64,000 nt of DNA from Chelonoidis abingdonii (lineage: Eukaryota > Chordata > Testudines > Testudinidae): contig NC_133772.1 in the NCBI RefSeq assembly GCF_003597395.2, positions 143,304,298 to 143,368,297 of the forward strand. Reading direction: 5' to 3'. The notes beneath the pieces were generated by a model, which made no database searches, had not been told where the DNA came from, and saw nothing but the letters and a program-made list of their open reading frames with translations. Shown piece after piece: positions 1-11,727 of the stretch (its first letter is position 1; each line of letters begins with the position of its first letter). A program made the position numbers and the translations under genes.

Positions 1-917
1 AGTTGCTGCAGGATAGATAGTATGAGTCAATAGTGTACATAACTAACAATTGCTGCTGTAAATTGGTGAGCACTGGTCTGTGGAAGTGTATGGGAATTGA
101 TGGGGAAACCCCATGATATCAAACTCATGGAGGGGTTGGATGGGCTGACTGGTGTCATGATGTCAAGTGCCGAAGGAGGATCATATGCGATAGCAGCAGC
201 TGATTCTGGAAGGGCACTGGGCCCAGTAGGTGCACTGGCTGAGCCAGGACTCTGCGTCAGGGACCCTTCCCATTCAACTATGACTGTCATATAAATGATC
301 TAATGAAAATACACAACGCCAAAGTTGTTCTGCATGTTTCGGTTTGCGTTGCTTTTGTGACTTCTAGGACTGCAAGCCGGGCTCACAGGGTCCATAGTCC
401 TTTGCAAGTTCATACCCAATTTGCTATCAGCTGTCATTCCTGGGTTTTCTTCACTTTGACTCCACTTTCCAGACATCTTCCTCTTGCTGAATATCTGTGT
501 TTTGAATTATTCATCCCCTGATACAACAATTTGCATGTTTCTACGACAAATCTCATTCTGTTTTTCTTGCCTTTCTCATGTGACGTCTTTTTAAACACGA
601 TGTCATCTCATTTCTGGTGAGGGTTTGGAGAGAAATTATAACCCTTTTGAAGTTCATGGAAAAATTCCCATGAACTTCAGTGGAGCCAGGATTTCACCCT
701 TCTGCTTTTCCTCTACAAATCATACTGCTTCGGTCCCTAAGTTTTGTTTTACAGCATTGTACTTCAGATATTACGTTCGTTTGCTCTAATAGCGAACAGA
801 GGATGACATTCGCCCCTGTGCGGAGGCCCAGCCCAGGTCTGTGCATCCAATGAGCCACTTTCAACTGTTTGCACCACTTCAGTTCCTCAATAGACTCAGT
901 TGGGACATAACTGGTAC
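1..917. other. unassigned sequence
   Basis: No recognised repeat or exon is visible. Short ORFs of 65-87 codons occur on both strands but lack family motifs and look like chance. The stretch at about 500-700 is AT-rich. Confidence 0.5.
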
Positions 918-1461
918 CAGGGCCAGTGCAAGGATGTATTGCGCCCTAGGCCAAACTTCCACCTTGCGCCCTCCCCCATCTGCGAGTCCCCGCCCTGAGG
1001 CCCCCCCTCCATGACAGCTCCCCCCCTCCTCCCTGAGGTGCCCCCCTGCGGCAGCTCCTCACCCCCCATCCTCCACCCTGAGGTACCCCTGCTCCGCCTC
1101 CACCCTGAGCACACAGTCACTGTTTCACTTCTTCCGCCTCCCAGGCTTGCGGCGCCAATCAGCTTAGGCACTGCAAGCCTGGGAGGTGGGAGAAGCGAAG
1201 CAGCCACAGCGTGCTCGGGGAGGAGGCAGGGCAGGGGTGAGCTGGGGTGGGGAGTTTTTCTGCGTGCTGCCCTCTTCCCTTACTTGCTGTAGGCGGCCCT
1301 CCCAGCGCTCCCCTGCCCCAGCTCCCTCAACCTAAATGCCGGCGGCGACCTGAGGGCCTGAAAATCCAGCCGCTGTGGTCACTGCTGAAGAAAATGCCGC
1401 CCCTCAAATCCTAGCGCCCTAGGCAACTGCCTAGGTCACCTAAATGGTTGCACCGGTCCTG
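918..1461. mobile_element. non-autonomous hAT element (CAGGGCC type), 544 bp
   Basis: The left end begins CAGGGCCAGTGCA and the right end closes TGCACCGGTCCTG, an imperfect terminal inverted repeat. It is flanked by an 8-bp target-site duplication, ACTGGTAC at 910-917 and AGTGGTAC at 1462-1469 (7 of 8 match), as expected for hAT. The interior is GC-rich, has no transposase, and carries a palindrome at about 1131-1200 built on AGGCTTGC/GCAAGCCT around AATCAGC. The same palindrome recurs in the element at 23893-24559. High CpG content belongs to the element and is not evidence of a promoter. Confidence 0.85.
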
Positions 1462-3159
1462 AGTGGTACATTGGCTTTGGGCTGACGCTCTGCACAAAGG
1501 TGAGGTTCCCCCATAATGAATTCTCTGCAATCTCTCTTCTTATGTAGGGTAGTTACAAAATGGCCACATTGTCAATGGCTTCATGATTTATCATAGAGGT
1601 GCACAATTCTTCATTGGACACAATTCTTCACAGACTTATACACAGTGACATCAGCGAGGCATAAAAGTAGCTGGAAGGCAGCACTATGTGATAAACCATA
1701 TAACTAACTGCTGACTAGGTGAAGCTTCATCATAGTTCTCATAGTTAAAATCACAGTCATGTCAGAGCCTGGATCACAATGCCACCATAGTTCTCACCAC
1801 CCTCCATGCTAAAACCATTTTTGAGGCTGAAGAACATGGAGGTTAATATCACTCTGTGATCACACCTCTGGCATGGCTTCCTTGCCAGTGTCATATCTGG
1901 GACAAGGAACATAAAGGCAATATTTAGCCTGATCATTGATAGTTACTTGAGCAAATAAAGGGCAGATTTGTACTTCTGGTTTGTTATTGTTAGTGTGTGT
2001 ATTGGTAATTCTTGTATGGCCTTGGTTTTTGGTTTGTGATTTGAGGAAACTTACAAAATTTGTACAAGTTGGTTGTAAATTTTTGAAATATGCAGTTTCA
2101 AGGACTTTCCCCCCAATTTTTTTTTTAAAGCAAATACAGGTTACAGTGAAAATTTCATTTTGTTTTTGATCAGCTGGTTGAAACATTTCAAAATTTGAAA
2201 TTGTGCTGACATTTTTCTTTTGGAAAAAAATACAAATGTTTACAAAAACCTCATCCCATTTTTTGACCAGCTCTAAACATTGGTTTTCAAGGAATGACAA
2301 GTCAATGGTATTTGCACCTGTGGTTCAGATTTGATAACTAGTGCACTATTTGTAGTGACTATTTTGAGAATATGGTTGCTGGAATGTGACGTCTCTGGGA
2401 GTATTTCATTGTGAGCATTTGTAAAGAAAGTTTCTGTTAAGGATTTCCTCCCCTCCCACACACACAGTATTGAAAGAGGCAAACTCAGAACTATTAACTC
2501 ACTAGATATTCTGGATTAGTTCTGAAGGTTGCATGGAGTTGGCATAAAAGGGATATGCAAAACTCATTATTCCTTCTTCTCAAGCTAGTATTGCTTCTGT
2601 TGAGCGAGATGAAGCTATTCCGCTCTCTTTACACAATTAGATTTTTAAAAAAGTATTATTCTACTGATGTTGCCGGCCTGATAAGCGCCAACATAGAGGA
2701 AACTCAAGCTCAACTTCAAAAATATTTTCAAAATTATATTTTCAGGTCATAAAAATGAAATCAGAACTAAAAATCTGAAAGGCACTTTATGACAGTTGAA
2801 GGAGAACATTGGGAATTAGAATTTTTGAACATATTTCCAGAATTAAAAATCTGCATATTTTGGGTCTGATGTTTGCTCTTCCTGGCTTGCTAGGGGAAAA
2901 AAGAGAATTATGGTTTTCAATGTATACCTCATTTACAAGCTGAAAAAGCTTTATGCATTCCTTTTTTGACTTCTGGCCCTCAAGGCATAATTAGTGGTAA
3001 TAAAAAAAATGGTGGAATCTCTTTTACTGATCACAGCTGAACTCTGCTTGTGACCTTTTGTTCTACGTGGCGGATAGGGACAGAGATTGCTTTCAAATTA
3101 GAAAGAAAGAAAAAACAGTGACGTTTGCTAGAAAAATGTTCAGGGAATGACTCAGCTGT
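1462..3159. other. unassigned sequence with an AT-rich block
   Basis: No exon or classified transposon is recognised. Bases 2040-2285 are rich in AAATTTT-type words and end GACCAGCTC. They resemble blocks near 7575, 34740, 41205 and 44885 and may be one old dispersed repeat. The rest appears unique. Confidence 0.4.
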
Positions 3160-3252
3160 CACTTATATCAGCGTAAATCAGGGACAACTCCAGCGAAGTC
3201 CAATGAGTTACACTGGTACAAAACCAGCTCAAGTGAGCTCAGGGTCAGTTTC
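3160..3252. repeat. dispersed repeat of GTAAATC/TTACAC type, unclassified
   Basis: The block carries the words CAGCGTAAATCAGG, GTCCAATGAGTTACACTGGT and ACCAGCTCAAGTGAG in order. A similar arrangement (TGAAGTTACTCCTGATTCACACCAGTG) occurs at 31725-31751. Such sequence is common in reptile genomes as a degraded palindromic element. I cannot name its class. Confidence 0.4.
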
Positions 3253-3744
3253 ACCGTATTTACATGTTTCCTGATGTGTCTTGTGATACTCAAGCAAGCA
3301 GATTTGGAGATGAATCACTGAAAGCAGGGTTTGTTAAAACTGGGTGTTGAAGCTTCAGGCTTTTTTAAATCCAGCCCATCTTTGAAATCTTTTTCAAGGG
3401 TAATAGAGACACCTTTGTAGATTCTGGTGACACAAAAAAGATTTTTAGATTCCAAATCCCTGCCCTCTGAGGTTCAAGAAGACTCGTCTGACATATTTGC
3501 CGATGATGTTCCAATACTTTTGCTTTTTTTACTTACCAGAGTGTTGATTGATTTATTCATGAATTCAACTCACTACGTAAAGTATTTTGTACCATGCAAT
3601 TTTGTACTGTACCTGCTTATTCTAACAATTTAGTACTTTCATATGTTGAGATCTATTAGACACTTTCCCCCTTCCAGCAGTCCCATAAACTGAGGTCAGC
3701 CTTTACTCTCCTCCACTCTTGACTTTAATCATGTACCCTAGTAA

Positions 3745-3830
3745 CATCGCGAGGCCCCAGCTGAGGTTGGGGTCCTATTGTGCTAGCTGCTGTACAGGCA
3801 TATTGTAAGACACATCTGACACCTCTCCTA
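3745..3830 (+). repeat. CORE/MIR-type SINE fragment
   Basis: The phrase GGTCCTATTGTGCTAGCTGCTGTACA matches the reptile CORE-SINE central part (CCCCATTGTGCTAGGCGCTGTACA type). A longer copy lies at 8310-8570, and an antisense copy with CCTAGCACAATGGG at 13170-13425. Confidence 0.5.
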
Positions 3831-4068
3831 GCACTAAGCAATGATCTACTCCGTGAGTAGACCCACCAAGGCAAATGGAGGAGTGGGACTATGGTCAATG
3901 AGTGTGTTTAATAAGAAGGAAGGTGCTACTCATGGTGAGTAGGGCAGGGAGACTTTCTGGCAGCTGGACACTCACCTCCTTTCCTGTCCTTCAGGCCGGG
4001 TTTGCCAGAGGGTTGGTATAGAAGCTGCTACGCAGAAGGCTCATGTTTCAGGCATTAGGATAGCTTTG

Positions 4069-4830
4069 TGTTAGGGGACAATTGGCCCCCTACTAAAATT
4101 TAGTGGGGAGTTTTGGTTGGCCATATCCCAGTACCAAAAGAGAGGGAAAACAAGCCCTTGAGACTGTCTGTCCCCAGGACAATGGGGAGAGGCCCTGGCC
4201 AAGATGCCTTGCAGGCCAGACTGGGATGGGGAGCGTAACCCCGACGAGGTGGAGGTGACTCTGGGAAGAAGGATCCTGCCACCTAGAGCCTGAGGGCTTG
4301 TGGCCACCACCAGAGCAAGTGTCCGAGCTGCAGCATCCCTGCAGCACAGCCAGGGGCTGAGAAGGAGCCTGGGACTTGTGAGGAACAGACTGAACGTCTC
4401 TTACATCCCAGAGATGCTGGTTGTGATGTCCCCGTGCCACTGAGCGGGGTGACAGGTTTTCCTTTCACCTTTCCCAGTTTTTTCCTTATTTTCTTAACTT
4501 TTTGTTGTTTAATCAATTGCATTTGCTTTGAACTGTATGTAATGATCAGTGGGTCAGGGAAGCATCCAGTGCAGGGAGAGCACCCCAGAGTGGGGACACC
4601 ATGGCCCCTGCCCTAAGTGACCACAACAAGGTTGGGGGTCGAGCCCCCCAGGAATCCTGGGCCCAGCCTTGCTGGGTTTACGAGGACTCTGCCAGACAGG
4701 AGAGTGGAAGGGGAGTCCTCAAGGGCAGGGAGGCCTCTGGGTAAAGGAAGTGGGAGTGAGGACTCAGATCCTTTCGCTAGCCCACTTCACTGGAGTCGTG
4801 TATAAGCCAGGAGAGTTCCCCACAATAACA
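4069..4830. mobile_element. solitary LTR-like block, about 760 bp
   Basis: The segment starts TGTTAGGGGACA and ends GAGTTCCCCACAATAACA, so the ends are TG...CA and roughly inverted (AGGGGA/TCCCC). It holds no gag, protease, RT or integrase, and no second copy lies within the window. This fits a solo LTR of an endogenous retrovirus or Gypsy element. I recognise the overall sequence style from turtle repeats but cannot assign the superfamily. No clear target-site duplication is visible, so the ends are approximate. Confidence 0.5.
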
Positions 4831-7800
4831 GGACCATTCCCCTGCTTACATTTGTAAATGATACATCACAGGATCTGGCCCTCTAGCTTCAACTGACCGA
4901 GCTGCAGCACACCATGTCCGTGTACAGGCCTTAGAGCTAATCTGCAGTCCCTGGGGACTGTTTCTTGCCCACCGTTGTAGATGCTGGTGGAGGCATGGGA
5001 AACACTGCTCAATCAGCCATGTTTGAAAGCCATCATTTGATTGTCCATGTAAATTTCAACAGGACAAGTCTCAGGTCAGAAAGTGACTCTTGGATCTTAG
5101 AAGGCTTGAAAATGATTGTAGAGCATTTCTGGGCCCAAATGCTTCCAGGAAATCTGAATGGAGACTGAAGGGTGCCACTAAGGCTGAAAAAAGAGATTAT
5201 TGATATACCAAATGGCCCTGAAAAGAGACCAGCTCACAACCTTCCTAGGCATTTATACATGACCCAGTGTTGCTAAATCTTGTGCTATTTGGTCATTTTC
5301 TTAAAGGCTCTGCTCCCGGAGTCATGTTATAACATGAGAACGTCAACTTTCCTTTAGAAAATAAAGTACATTTCTACCCCTCATGACTGGCAAGAAAGCA
5401 TGAAAATGTGAACCCTGAAGATTCAGATGAGAAGGCAAAGGGAAGAAACCTGTACATTTATCATTTAAAAAATATCATGATTTGGGGGTATTGGGATATG
5501 CTCAGTCTTAGTCCAGTGTCCTATCCATAAGACTTTCCTTCCTCCAGGGCTAAGCCAAGCACGAGAACAAAGGAGAAATAGAGATGGGAATGGGGCACAC
5601 AAGGGACAGAGAGAGAGAGGCAGAGAATGTGAGGGTACAATAATGAAAATGAGAGGCAAAGCTCTGAACAGGAAGGGAGGCGAGAAGTGGTTTTAGCAAT
5701 AGAGGAACAGAACATATCAGAGAAGAGTTCAAAGAAAATGCAAAAATTCAAGAAGGGTAAAAACAAGAATCCAGCTTCAGGGAAAACTTCTAGGGGCCGC
5801 ACATATAATAGGTCAAACTAGATGATCAGTGTGTTCCTTTCCGTCTTCAACCTTAGACACATGACTTCTAGGGGAGTTAATTTCAACTTCTGTTCCTGTG
5901 TGTGGTTGCGTTTCTTGGAGAGATGTCCCATCTAGCTGAGCATTTGGTGGGGAAAGGATATGGTGGCTATTGTAAGGACTTAGGTTGCTGGACACTTACA
6001 CTTATTTAGCTTGGTAATCACTGCGTTCTCTTGGGGTCTGAGCTAATAACACCTAGCTCCTATTTCATCACCTGATCTCAAAGTGCTGCTGTCTCAGTTG
6101 CTGCCTACTTCCTGAATTCCAGCTATGCACTCTTCACGGATGGCATGACTACGCAGCTGGCAAGTTGCATCCCCGCTCCTTACGAGACATGCTTGAATCC
6201 TTTTCCAGAAAAGCACTCACTGTTCAAAGCAATGACGGGACCAGCTGCAAACAGACATTATGCACTAGAGATAGCTGAGAACAATTTTGCAAAATTTCCC
6301 TCTATTTTTCACTTGAAATTTAAAAAGTGGAACACTTTGCTGGAAAAGCTCTCCGCTGTGTTACATAACCATCAATACCCTGATGGAGAGGTTTGGTGGG
6401 AATTGTGGCATAGATGGAGTGCTCCAGTGGCCCAGCACCGCTTCCAGGGAGCGCTGTGTACGGATGTCACGTCCAGTGTGCACCTGAAGTAGAATGCATT
6501 ACACCATAGCAACTTGCAATGCTGCACATACTGTTGAAGCTCCATAATGCAGATACGATTCAAGATTATGACAAAGTTTGAGACAACGTTTACAACAAAG
6601 CATAGTATCTCGATCATCTGTAGCACAGAAGGGTGCTACATGTCTTCAAGATCCTATGTGCACTGCAGTGTCTGTATTGGGAACTAGGGGAGAGGAGAGG
6701 TCTACTGGTAGGGTGACCCCCTTGTATTCATTACCACTCTTACTGCACAGCACATGTTTCTTCTCACCACTGACTCTATTATGATTAAAAGTGAAAAGAA
6801 TTGTTGTGTGCCCATGAACAAAGAAAAAATGTAAAATAATAGAAGTAGCAATTGTCTGCAAATGAAACATTCCCATTTTTATCTGAAACTTTTCAATCAT
6901 TTCAGGTCAATCACCCAAGTTCATGCAAAAAAACCATATTTGTAGATTTATTCTGTGGATCGTTATTACTAACTGTGCTAACCAATATAGAAAGACTAAT
7001 GGGTTTCTTGAGGGAGAATTTATATGCAGGGTCAACTATTTTTTTTGAGAGAGAGAGAGAGACAGGCAATTACCACTACTTTTATTTAATGATGCTTTCT
7101 TTTATTCCAAAAAATATGTCATACTCAAAGACTACAAATTTGAGCATTCATTTTAAAATAGAATTATTGATTCATCTGGCATGAAATCTGCTATCTCATA
7201 TTTATGGATGATGAAAAACTCTTCTTTTTGCTTTCAAGCTGTTCATGCAGCAAAGAGTCCTGTGGCATGTCAATCCAAGTTGTTCATGTCAATCCAAAAA
7301 TGGTGACGTGCACTACAAGAGAATGAACCATTCAAGACGAATGTTGGGAACTGGTGACTCGCTATAAGGTGCATCTTGCAAGATGTTAAGCACCCTCAAG
7401 ATATACGGCATATTACATAACACATCTGGGTTACTTTCTTGTTAGGTATAATGGGAGACAGCACCATACTGATGTTCTTTACAGCTTTTTAATACAATGC
7501 AAAATGTGTTTTGCGTGGTTGGAGCTCAATATAAGTCTATATATGTGATGCTAGCATTAGAGCCAATCAAAAATTTCCTGTAGAACTTTTTTTTAAATGG
7601 AAAATGGCCATTTTGTTTTTGTTTTGCAAAACAACGATGTGTGGAAAATGTTGATTTCATTTGAAATTTTCCACTTTTTCATTGAAAAAACAAGGAGACA
7701 CACATTCTGTAAAAATACTTTTTGGTACAAACATTTTGGCTTTCAATTCTCATTGATCAGCCGGCAAATTTCCAAATATTTTTAGGAAACCAAAATGTGT

Positions 7801-8179
7801 CATTCCTGTTTAAATTGTTTGTAGGCAGACCACAACTCAGCGTGAATTGTTCACTCTTTTATAGGGCACTTATTGTCTTCTGACTAGCTCTGGCTAGCAT
7901 AACAGCAAAGGTTGAAAACACATATATAAATAAGTTTAAAGTCCCCCTGAGAGTCAGAGTTTACTTATGAAAACAAACCTTTGCAAGAGTTTTGTGTTCC
8001 CTGAAACACAAACGATTAAGGCAACGTTATTGAAACCTGGGTCCCTACAGTTAGACACCTAAATAAGTGGCTTGATTTTCAGAAGTGTTGATTTAAACCT
8101 CTTCGGCTCCTCTTGATTTCACTGGAAGCTGTTAGGAGGTCCACCTCTAAAAATCAGACCATATATTTTACTGAAATAG
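4831..8179. other. mostly anonymous sequence
   Basis: About 3.3 kb without a supportable gene. It contains a possible CR1 3' scrap at 5796-5850, a GA run at 7048-7062, a possible antisense Penelope-tail scrap near 7243-7262 (CAGCAAAGAGTCCTGTGGCA) and an AT-rich block at 7575-7790. The longest ORF, 115 codons at 6145-6492 (+), has no family motif that I recognise. Confidence 0.45.
5796..5850 (+). mobile_element. CR1 LINE 3'-end scrap
   Basis: AGGTCAAACTAGATGATCAG followed by GTTCCTTTCC resembles the CR1 3' terminus (GGTCAGACTAGATGATCACAATGGTCCCTTCTGG type). Only about 50 bp can be matched, so this is tentative. Confidence 0.35.
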
Positions 8180-8290
8180 GTGCGTACATTTCACGTACAG
8201 GACATACACATGCAGGTGAAAAGAGAGAAATGTCTGCACAATATACACAGTTGTTTTGACTATATAGTTACCCATTGTGCTTGGGCAACT
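8180..8290 (+). repeat. dispersed repeat A, copy 1
   Basis: Bases near 8180-8235 (GTGCGTACATTTCACGTACA, then GGACATACACATGC, then AAAAGAGAGAAA) align with 11728-11785 (GTGCATACACTTCACCTACA, then GGACATCCATGTGC, then AAAAGAGAAAC). Both continue into a CCCATTG-C-CTTGGG/CTCAGG word. The class is unknown. Confidence 0.45.
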
Positions 8291-8309
8291 GCTTACTCTG
8301 TACTACTCT

Positions 8310-8570
8310 GCTTCCTACAGGCTCCACCCAAGAAAATGCCCCATTGTGCTAGACGCTGTCCATACATATGCTAAGAGACAGCCTCCGCCCTGCAGTGCTT
8401 ATACCTAACTAGGCAAGAAAGGACGTAGTATTTTGCTGACAGAATGCTGAGGAATTGAGAGGTGAAGTCCCTCAACCATGATCCCACAGGAAGGCTGAAA
8501 GATGCTGGAATCTAGCAAAGATCTGCTGAGTCCCAGTCCAGCACTTTAACCTTCCCCTCTTATTAATGTT
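8310..8570 (+). repeat. CORE/MIR-type SINE, long copy
   Basis: In order: CCCCATTGTGCTAGACGCTGT, GAGACAGCCTCCGCCCTGCA, CTAACTAGGCAAGAAAGG, GAGGTGAAGTCCCTCAACCA, and the ending CTGAGTCCCAGTCCAGCACT. This is the arrangement of reptile CORE-SINEs, including the MIR-like tail 'aagtgacttgcccaaggtca...cccagtccagtgc'. It is diverged and untranscribed as far as the sequence shows. Confidence 0.6.
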
Positions 8571-9259
8571 TTGGGTATGCTCATGTTTTTCAACATGTGG
8601 GCACAAAGGTTAGCATAGCATTGCCCCTGATACTGGGAGATAGATGGGCAAATATCAAGCTAATCACCTGTGAAGATACATCAAATCCGTAAAATGATCA
8701 GAAGAATGTAGAGAGACGCGTAGGTGCTAATGAGTCTTTAAGAATGAGACATGCAGGATGCAGTAAGAATTGGTCATAATAAAATGAGCAAGAGACAGCT
8801 AAGGGATAATAATTCAGAAAGGAACAGTAAGGTGATGGTGAGCACTGCCTGCCCAGTGCGATTCAAGGCAAGGCATAAGAGAAGAGGTTTTTACAATAAT
8901 AAACAGCCCGTGCATGTGTCTGCCTTACCTAAGGCTTAGGCAGGCGTGGCCTCTGGTGTCTGAGTGTCCATCTAGCCCCCCAAGGTCTCCACCCGTCAGT
9001 CTCTTTTCTTGATCTCCCTCACTGTCCTCCAGCAACTTCCTTTTCAAAGCCAGACAACTGTTTTTGTTCTTTCCTGTGTCTGCTGAGCTTGCTTAAACTG
9101 GTTGCTGCATCTCAGCAGGATGTCAGAGGTGGACTTCAAAGCGGGTGGTTCTGGATTGTCTCTGATCCCTCCTCACGTTTGCCAGGAGATGTGAGCATCA
9201 GGCCCCATTCCCACTTCCTGGTGTCAAATGACTTCAATCTACGCATACAGTAAACACCA
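8571..9259. other. unassigned sequence
   Basis: I see no gene and no classified repeat. A 62-codon ORF at 8751-8939 has no recognisable domain. Confidence 0.45.
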
Positions 9260-9267
9260 CACTAACC

Positions 9268-10082
9268 TAGGGTTGCCAACTTTCTAATAGCACAAAACTG
9301 AACACCTGGCCCCACCCCCTGCCCGAGGACCCACACCTTCTCTGAGGCCCCTCCCCCCACTCACTACATTCCCCCTCCCTCAGTGGCTCCCTCTTCTCCG
9401 CCCTCACTCACTTTCTCTGGGCTGGGGGTTGGAGTGCAGGAGGGGGTGAGGGCTCTAACTGGGGGTTGCAGGCTCCAGGATGGGGCCAGAAATGAGGGGT
9501 TCAGGGTGTGGGAGGGGGTTCCAGTCTGGGACAGGAGCTGGGGTGCAGGAGGGAGTGAAGGCTCTGGCTGGGGGTGCATGATTTGGGGTGGGGATGAGGG
9601 GTGTGGGGTGCAAGAGTAGACTCCAGGTTTGGGGGGGCCGGGGCAGGGGATTGGGACTCAGGCTTACCTCAGGCAGCTCCGAGTCAGTGGTGCACCAGGG
9701 CTCAGACAGCTCCCTGCCTGTCCTGGCACCGCGCTGCACCCCAGAAGCAGCTAGCAGGTCTGGCTCCTAGGCAGGTGGACCAGGAGGCTAAGCGTGCTGC
9801 TCTCGCCCACAGGCACCATTTCCCCAGCTCCCATTGGCTGTGGTTCCTGGCCAATGGGAGCGCGGAGCTGTGCTTGCAGTGGGGGCAATGCACAGAGCCC
9901 GTGGCCCCCCCACCTAGGAGCTGAACCTGCTGGCCACTTCCGGGGCACAGTGTGTTGCCAGGACAGGTAGGGACTAGCCTGTTTTAGCACTGCAGCACCG
10001 CCAACTGGACTTTTAATGCCCCGGTCGGTGGTGCTGACTTCTCTGGACGTTCCATTTGAAAACCAGACACTTGGCAACCCTA
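9268..10082. mobile_element. hAT-like element with TAGGGTTGCCAA ends, 815 bp
   Basis: The left end TAGGGTTGCCAA (9268-9279) is mirrored at the right end by TTGGCAACCCTA (10071-10082). The interior is GC-rich with minisatellite-like runs built on GGGTGCAGGAGGG and CTCTGGCTGGGGG. After removing the Harbinger MITE at 10083-10360 and its CTA duplication, the flanks become CACTAACC (9260-9267) and CGCTAAAC (10364-10371), a 6-of-8 target-site duplication of hAT length. No transposase is encoded. ORFs of 60-108 codons here are shadows of the repeat. Confidence 0.65.
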
Positions 10083-10360
10083 GGCCTTGTCTACACTACC
10101 TGCGGGGTCGGCAGGCAGCGATCCATCCAGCTGGGGTTGATTTACCATTTCTAGTTTAGATGTGATAAATCGACCCGCGAGCACTCTCTTGTCCACTCCT
10201 GTACTCCACCGGAGCGAGAGGCGCAGGGGAGTGTCAACCATTGACTCACCACAATAAAGACACCATGGTGTGTCGATCTAAGTACATCAACTTCAGCCTC
10301 GTCATTTGCGTAGCTGAAGTTGTACAACTTAGATTGATCCTCCCTCCCCTGTGTAGACAG
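10083..10360. mobile_element. PIF/Harbinger MITE, 278 bp
   Basis: It begins GGCCTTGTCTACACTA and ends GTGTAGACAG, with a 3-bp duplication CTA at 10080-10082 and 10361-10363. A subterminal inverted repeat lies near the right end (GATCTAAGTACATCAACTTC against GAAGTTGTACAACTTAGAT). The left end resembles that of the autonomous-size Harbinger at 54128 (GGCCATGCCTACACTAC), so the latter family could have mobilised it. That is inference. Confidence 0.8.
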
Positions 10361-10628
10361 CTACGCTAAACCAATCAAGAAACAGTATTCAGAAGGTAGT
10401 ACAGGCAACTCTAAATCCAGGCTTTCAAGCAATCTAATATTGCTCATATGTGGCTGCACACATCTCCCCTTTCTCTCAGTAAACCTCTGTACGAACTCTA
10501 ACCAAACGGCCCCTACTCCGGCGGAATGTAATGGGTTATTCGGGCCAAAAGCTGGTACACTCCCAAGTTTCATTACCATGCAACTGAACATTGCAAACTG
10601 TCCTCCCCTTTGCCGTGTTGTTTGGCTT

Positions 10629-10751
10629 TAAGGGGACCAGGTAGCAAGTGTGAAAAACTGGGACGGGGGTGGGGGGTAATAAGCACCTATGCAAGACAAA
10701 GACTCAAATATCGGGACTGTCCCTATAAAATCAGGACATCTGGTCACCCTA
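10629..10751. mobile_element. short MITE with TAGGGTGACCAGAT ends, copy 1
   Basis: The left end TAAGGGGACCAGGT is a decayed form of the inverse of the right end ATCTGGTCACCCTA. The flanks are TTTGGCTT at 10621-10628 and TTTGGCTT at 10752-10759, a perfect 8-bp target-site duplication. The length is 123 bp. The second copy at 52714-52837 has the same length, ends and duplication size. An 8-bp duplication points to the hAT superfamily. Confidence 0.75.
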
Positions 10752-10759
10752 TTTGGCTT

Positions 10760-11265
10760 TGCGGCAGCAGCAATATTCAGCGATAGTATCTTTTACTGAA
10801 TAGCGAAATCTCAGTTATTGCAGCCAGTGCTGACCTATGGAATGCACTGGGATAGTTTTGCTGTTTCTAGGTTCCTCTGGAGCACCATGCTCCTCCATAT
10901 GCTCTGTCTCGTTGCGATGGACATGTGTTACAACGAGGAGAATGCCGCATATTTCAAACATGCAGCTTTTCATTTGTTTTCCATTGGTTGGGAAGAAATG
11001 AGGTATGCCTGCCTGCCTACTGCTCCCCAGGTAGCGTCTGTAAGGAGGAAGAAAGATTTTGAATTCTGTGGGCAGATACAAATGCTAATTTTTCAGCACA
11101 AGAGGTTGAAAGTCTGAAAGTAAATGAAGGGAAGAGGAATTACGTGCAGGCTGAAGGTTTTTAGTCAGAGTGGAGAGGGTGTTCTCACTCCTACTCCAGA
11201 AGGAAACTGGCCCCCCAGGCTCTGAAACAAAACAAAGGAAACTTGTTGGACTGTTGCACCATAAG
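10760..11265. other. unassigned sequence
   Basis: I recognise nothing here. A 99-codon ORF at 10818-11117 (+) is mirrored by an 88-codon ORF on the other strand and has no family motif. Confidence 0.4.
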
Positions 11266-11537
11266 CAGGGCCGGCTCTAGCCATTTCGCCGCCCCAAGCA
11301 TGGCGGCACGCAGCAGGGAACGCTCTGCCGCTCGCCGGTCCCGCAGCTCCAGTGGACCTCCTGCAGGCGTGCCTGTGGATACTCCACCGGAGCCGCGGGA
11401 CCAGTGGACCCTCCGCAGGCACGCCTGCGGCAGGTCCACAGGAGCCGCCTGCCGCCCTCCCAGCAACCGGCAGAGCTCCCCCGTGGCATGCTGCCCCAAG
11501 CACGTGCTTGGCACACTGGAGCCTGGAGCCGGCCCTG
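11266..11537. mobile_element. non-autonomous hAT element (CAGGGCCGGC type), 272 bp
   Basis: The ends are CAGGGCCGGCTCTAG and CTGGAGCCGGCCCTG. The 8-bp flanks are ACCATAAG (11258-11265) and ACCATGAG (11538-11545), 7 of 8 matching. Internal words CCGCCCCAAGCATGG and GCCCCAAGCACGTGCTTGG are shared with the elements at 15246 and 25122. The GC-rich interior produces overlapping spurious ORFs on both strands. Confidence 0.85.
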
Positions 11538-11727
11538 ACCATGAGGAACATGCAGCGTGAGTGGGAATTTCAAAAGCACTCAGTGCTGGCCTAGCACTTC
11601 TCCCACTGAAGTACAGAGTCACACTCCCATTGAGTTCCATGAATAGATTTACGCCAGCCTGAAGAATGAATTATTTGCCAAGTTAGCTTGGAAACTTCAC
11701 CCAGATTTTTTTATAGACATTCAGCAA

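Noticed and set aside
918..1461. Apparent CpG island
   Set aside because: The CpG content comes from a hAT element with readable ends and target duplication. The same applies to 11266-11537, 15246-15518 and 16175-16583.
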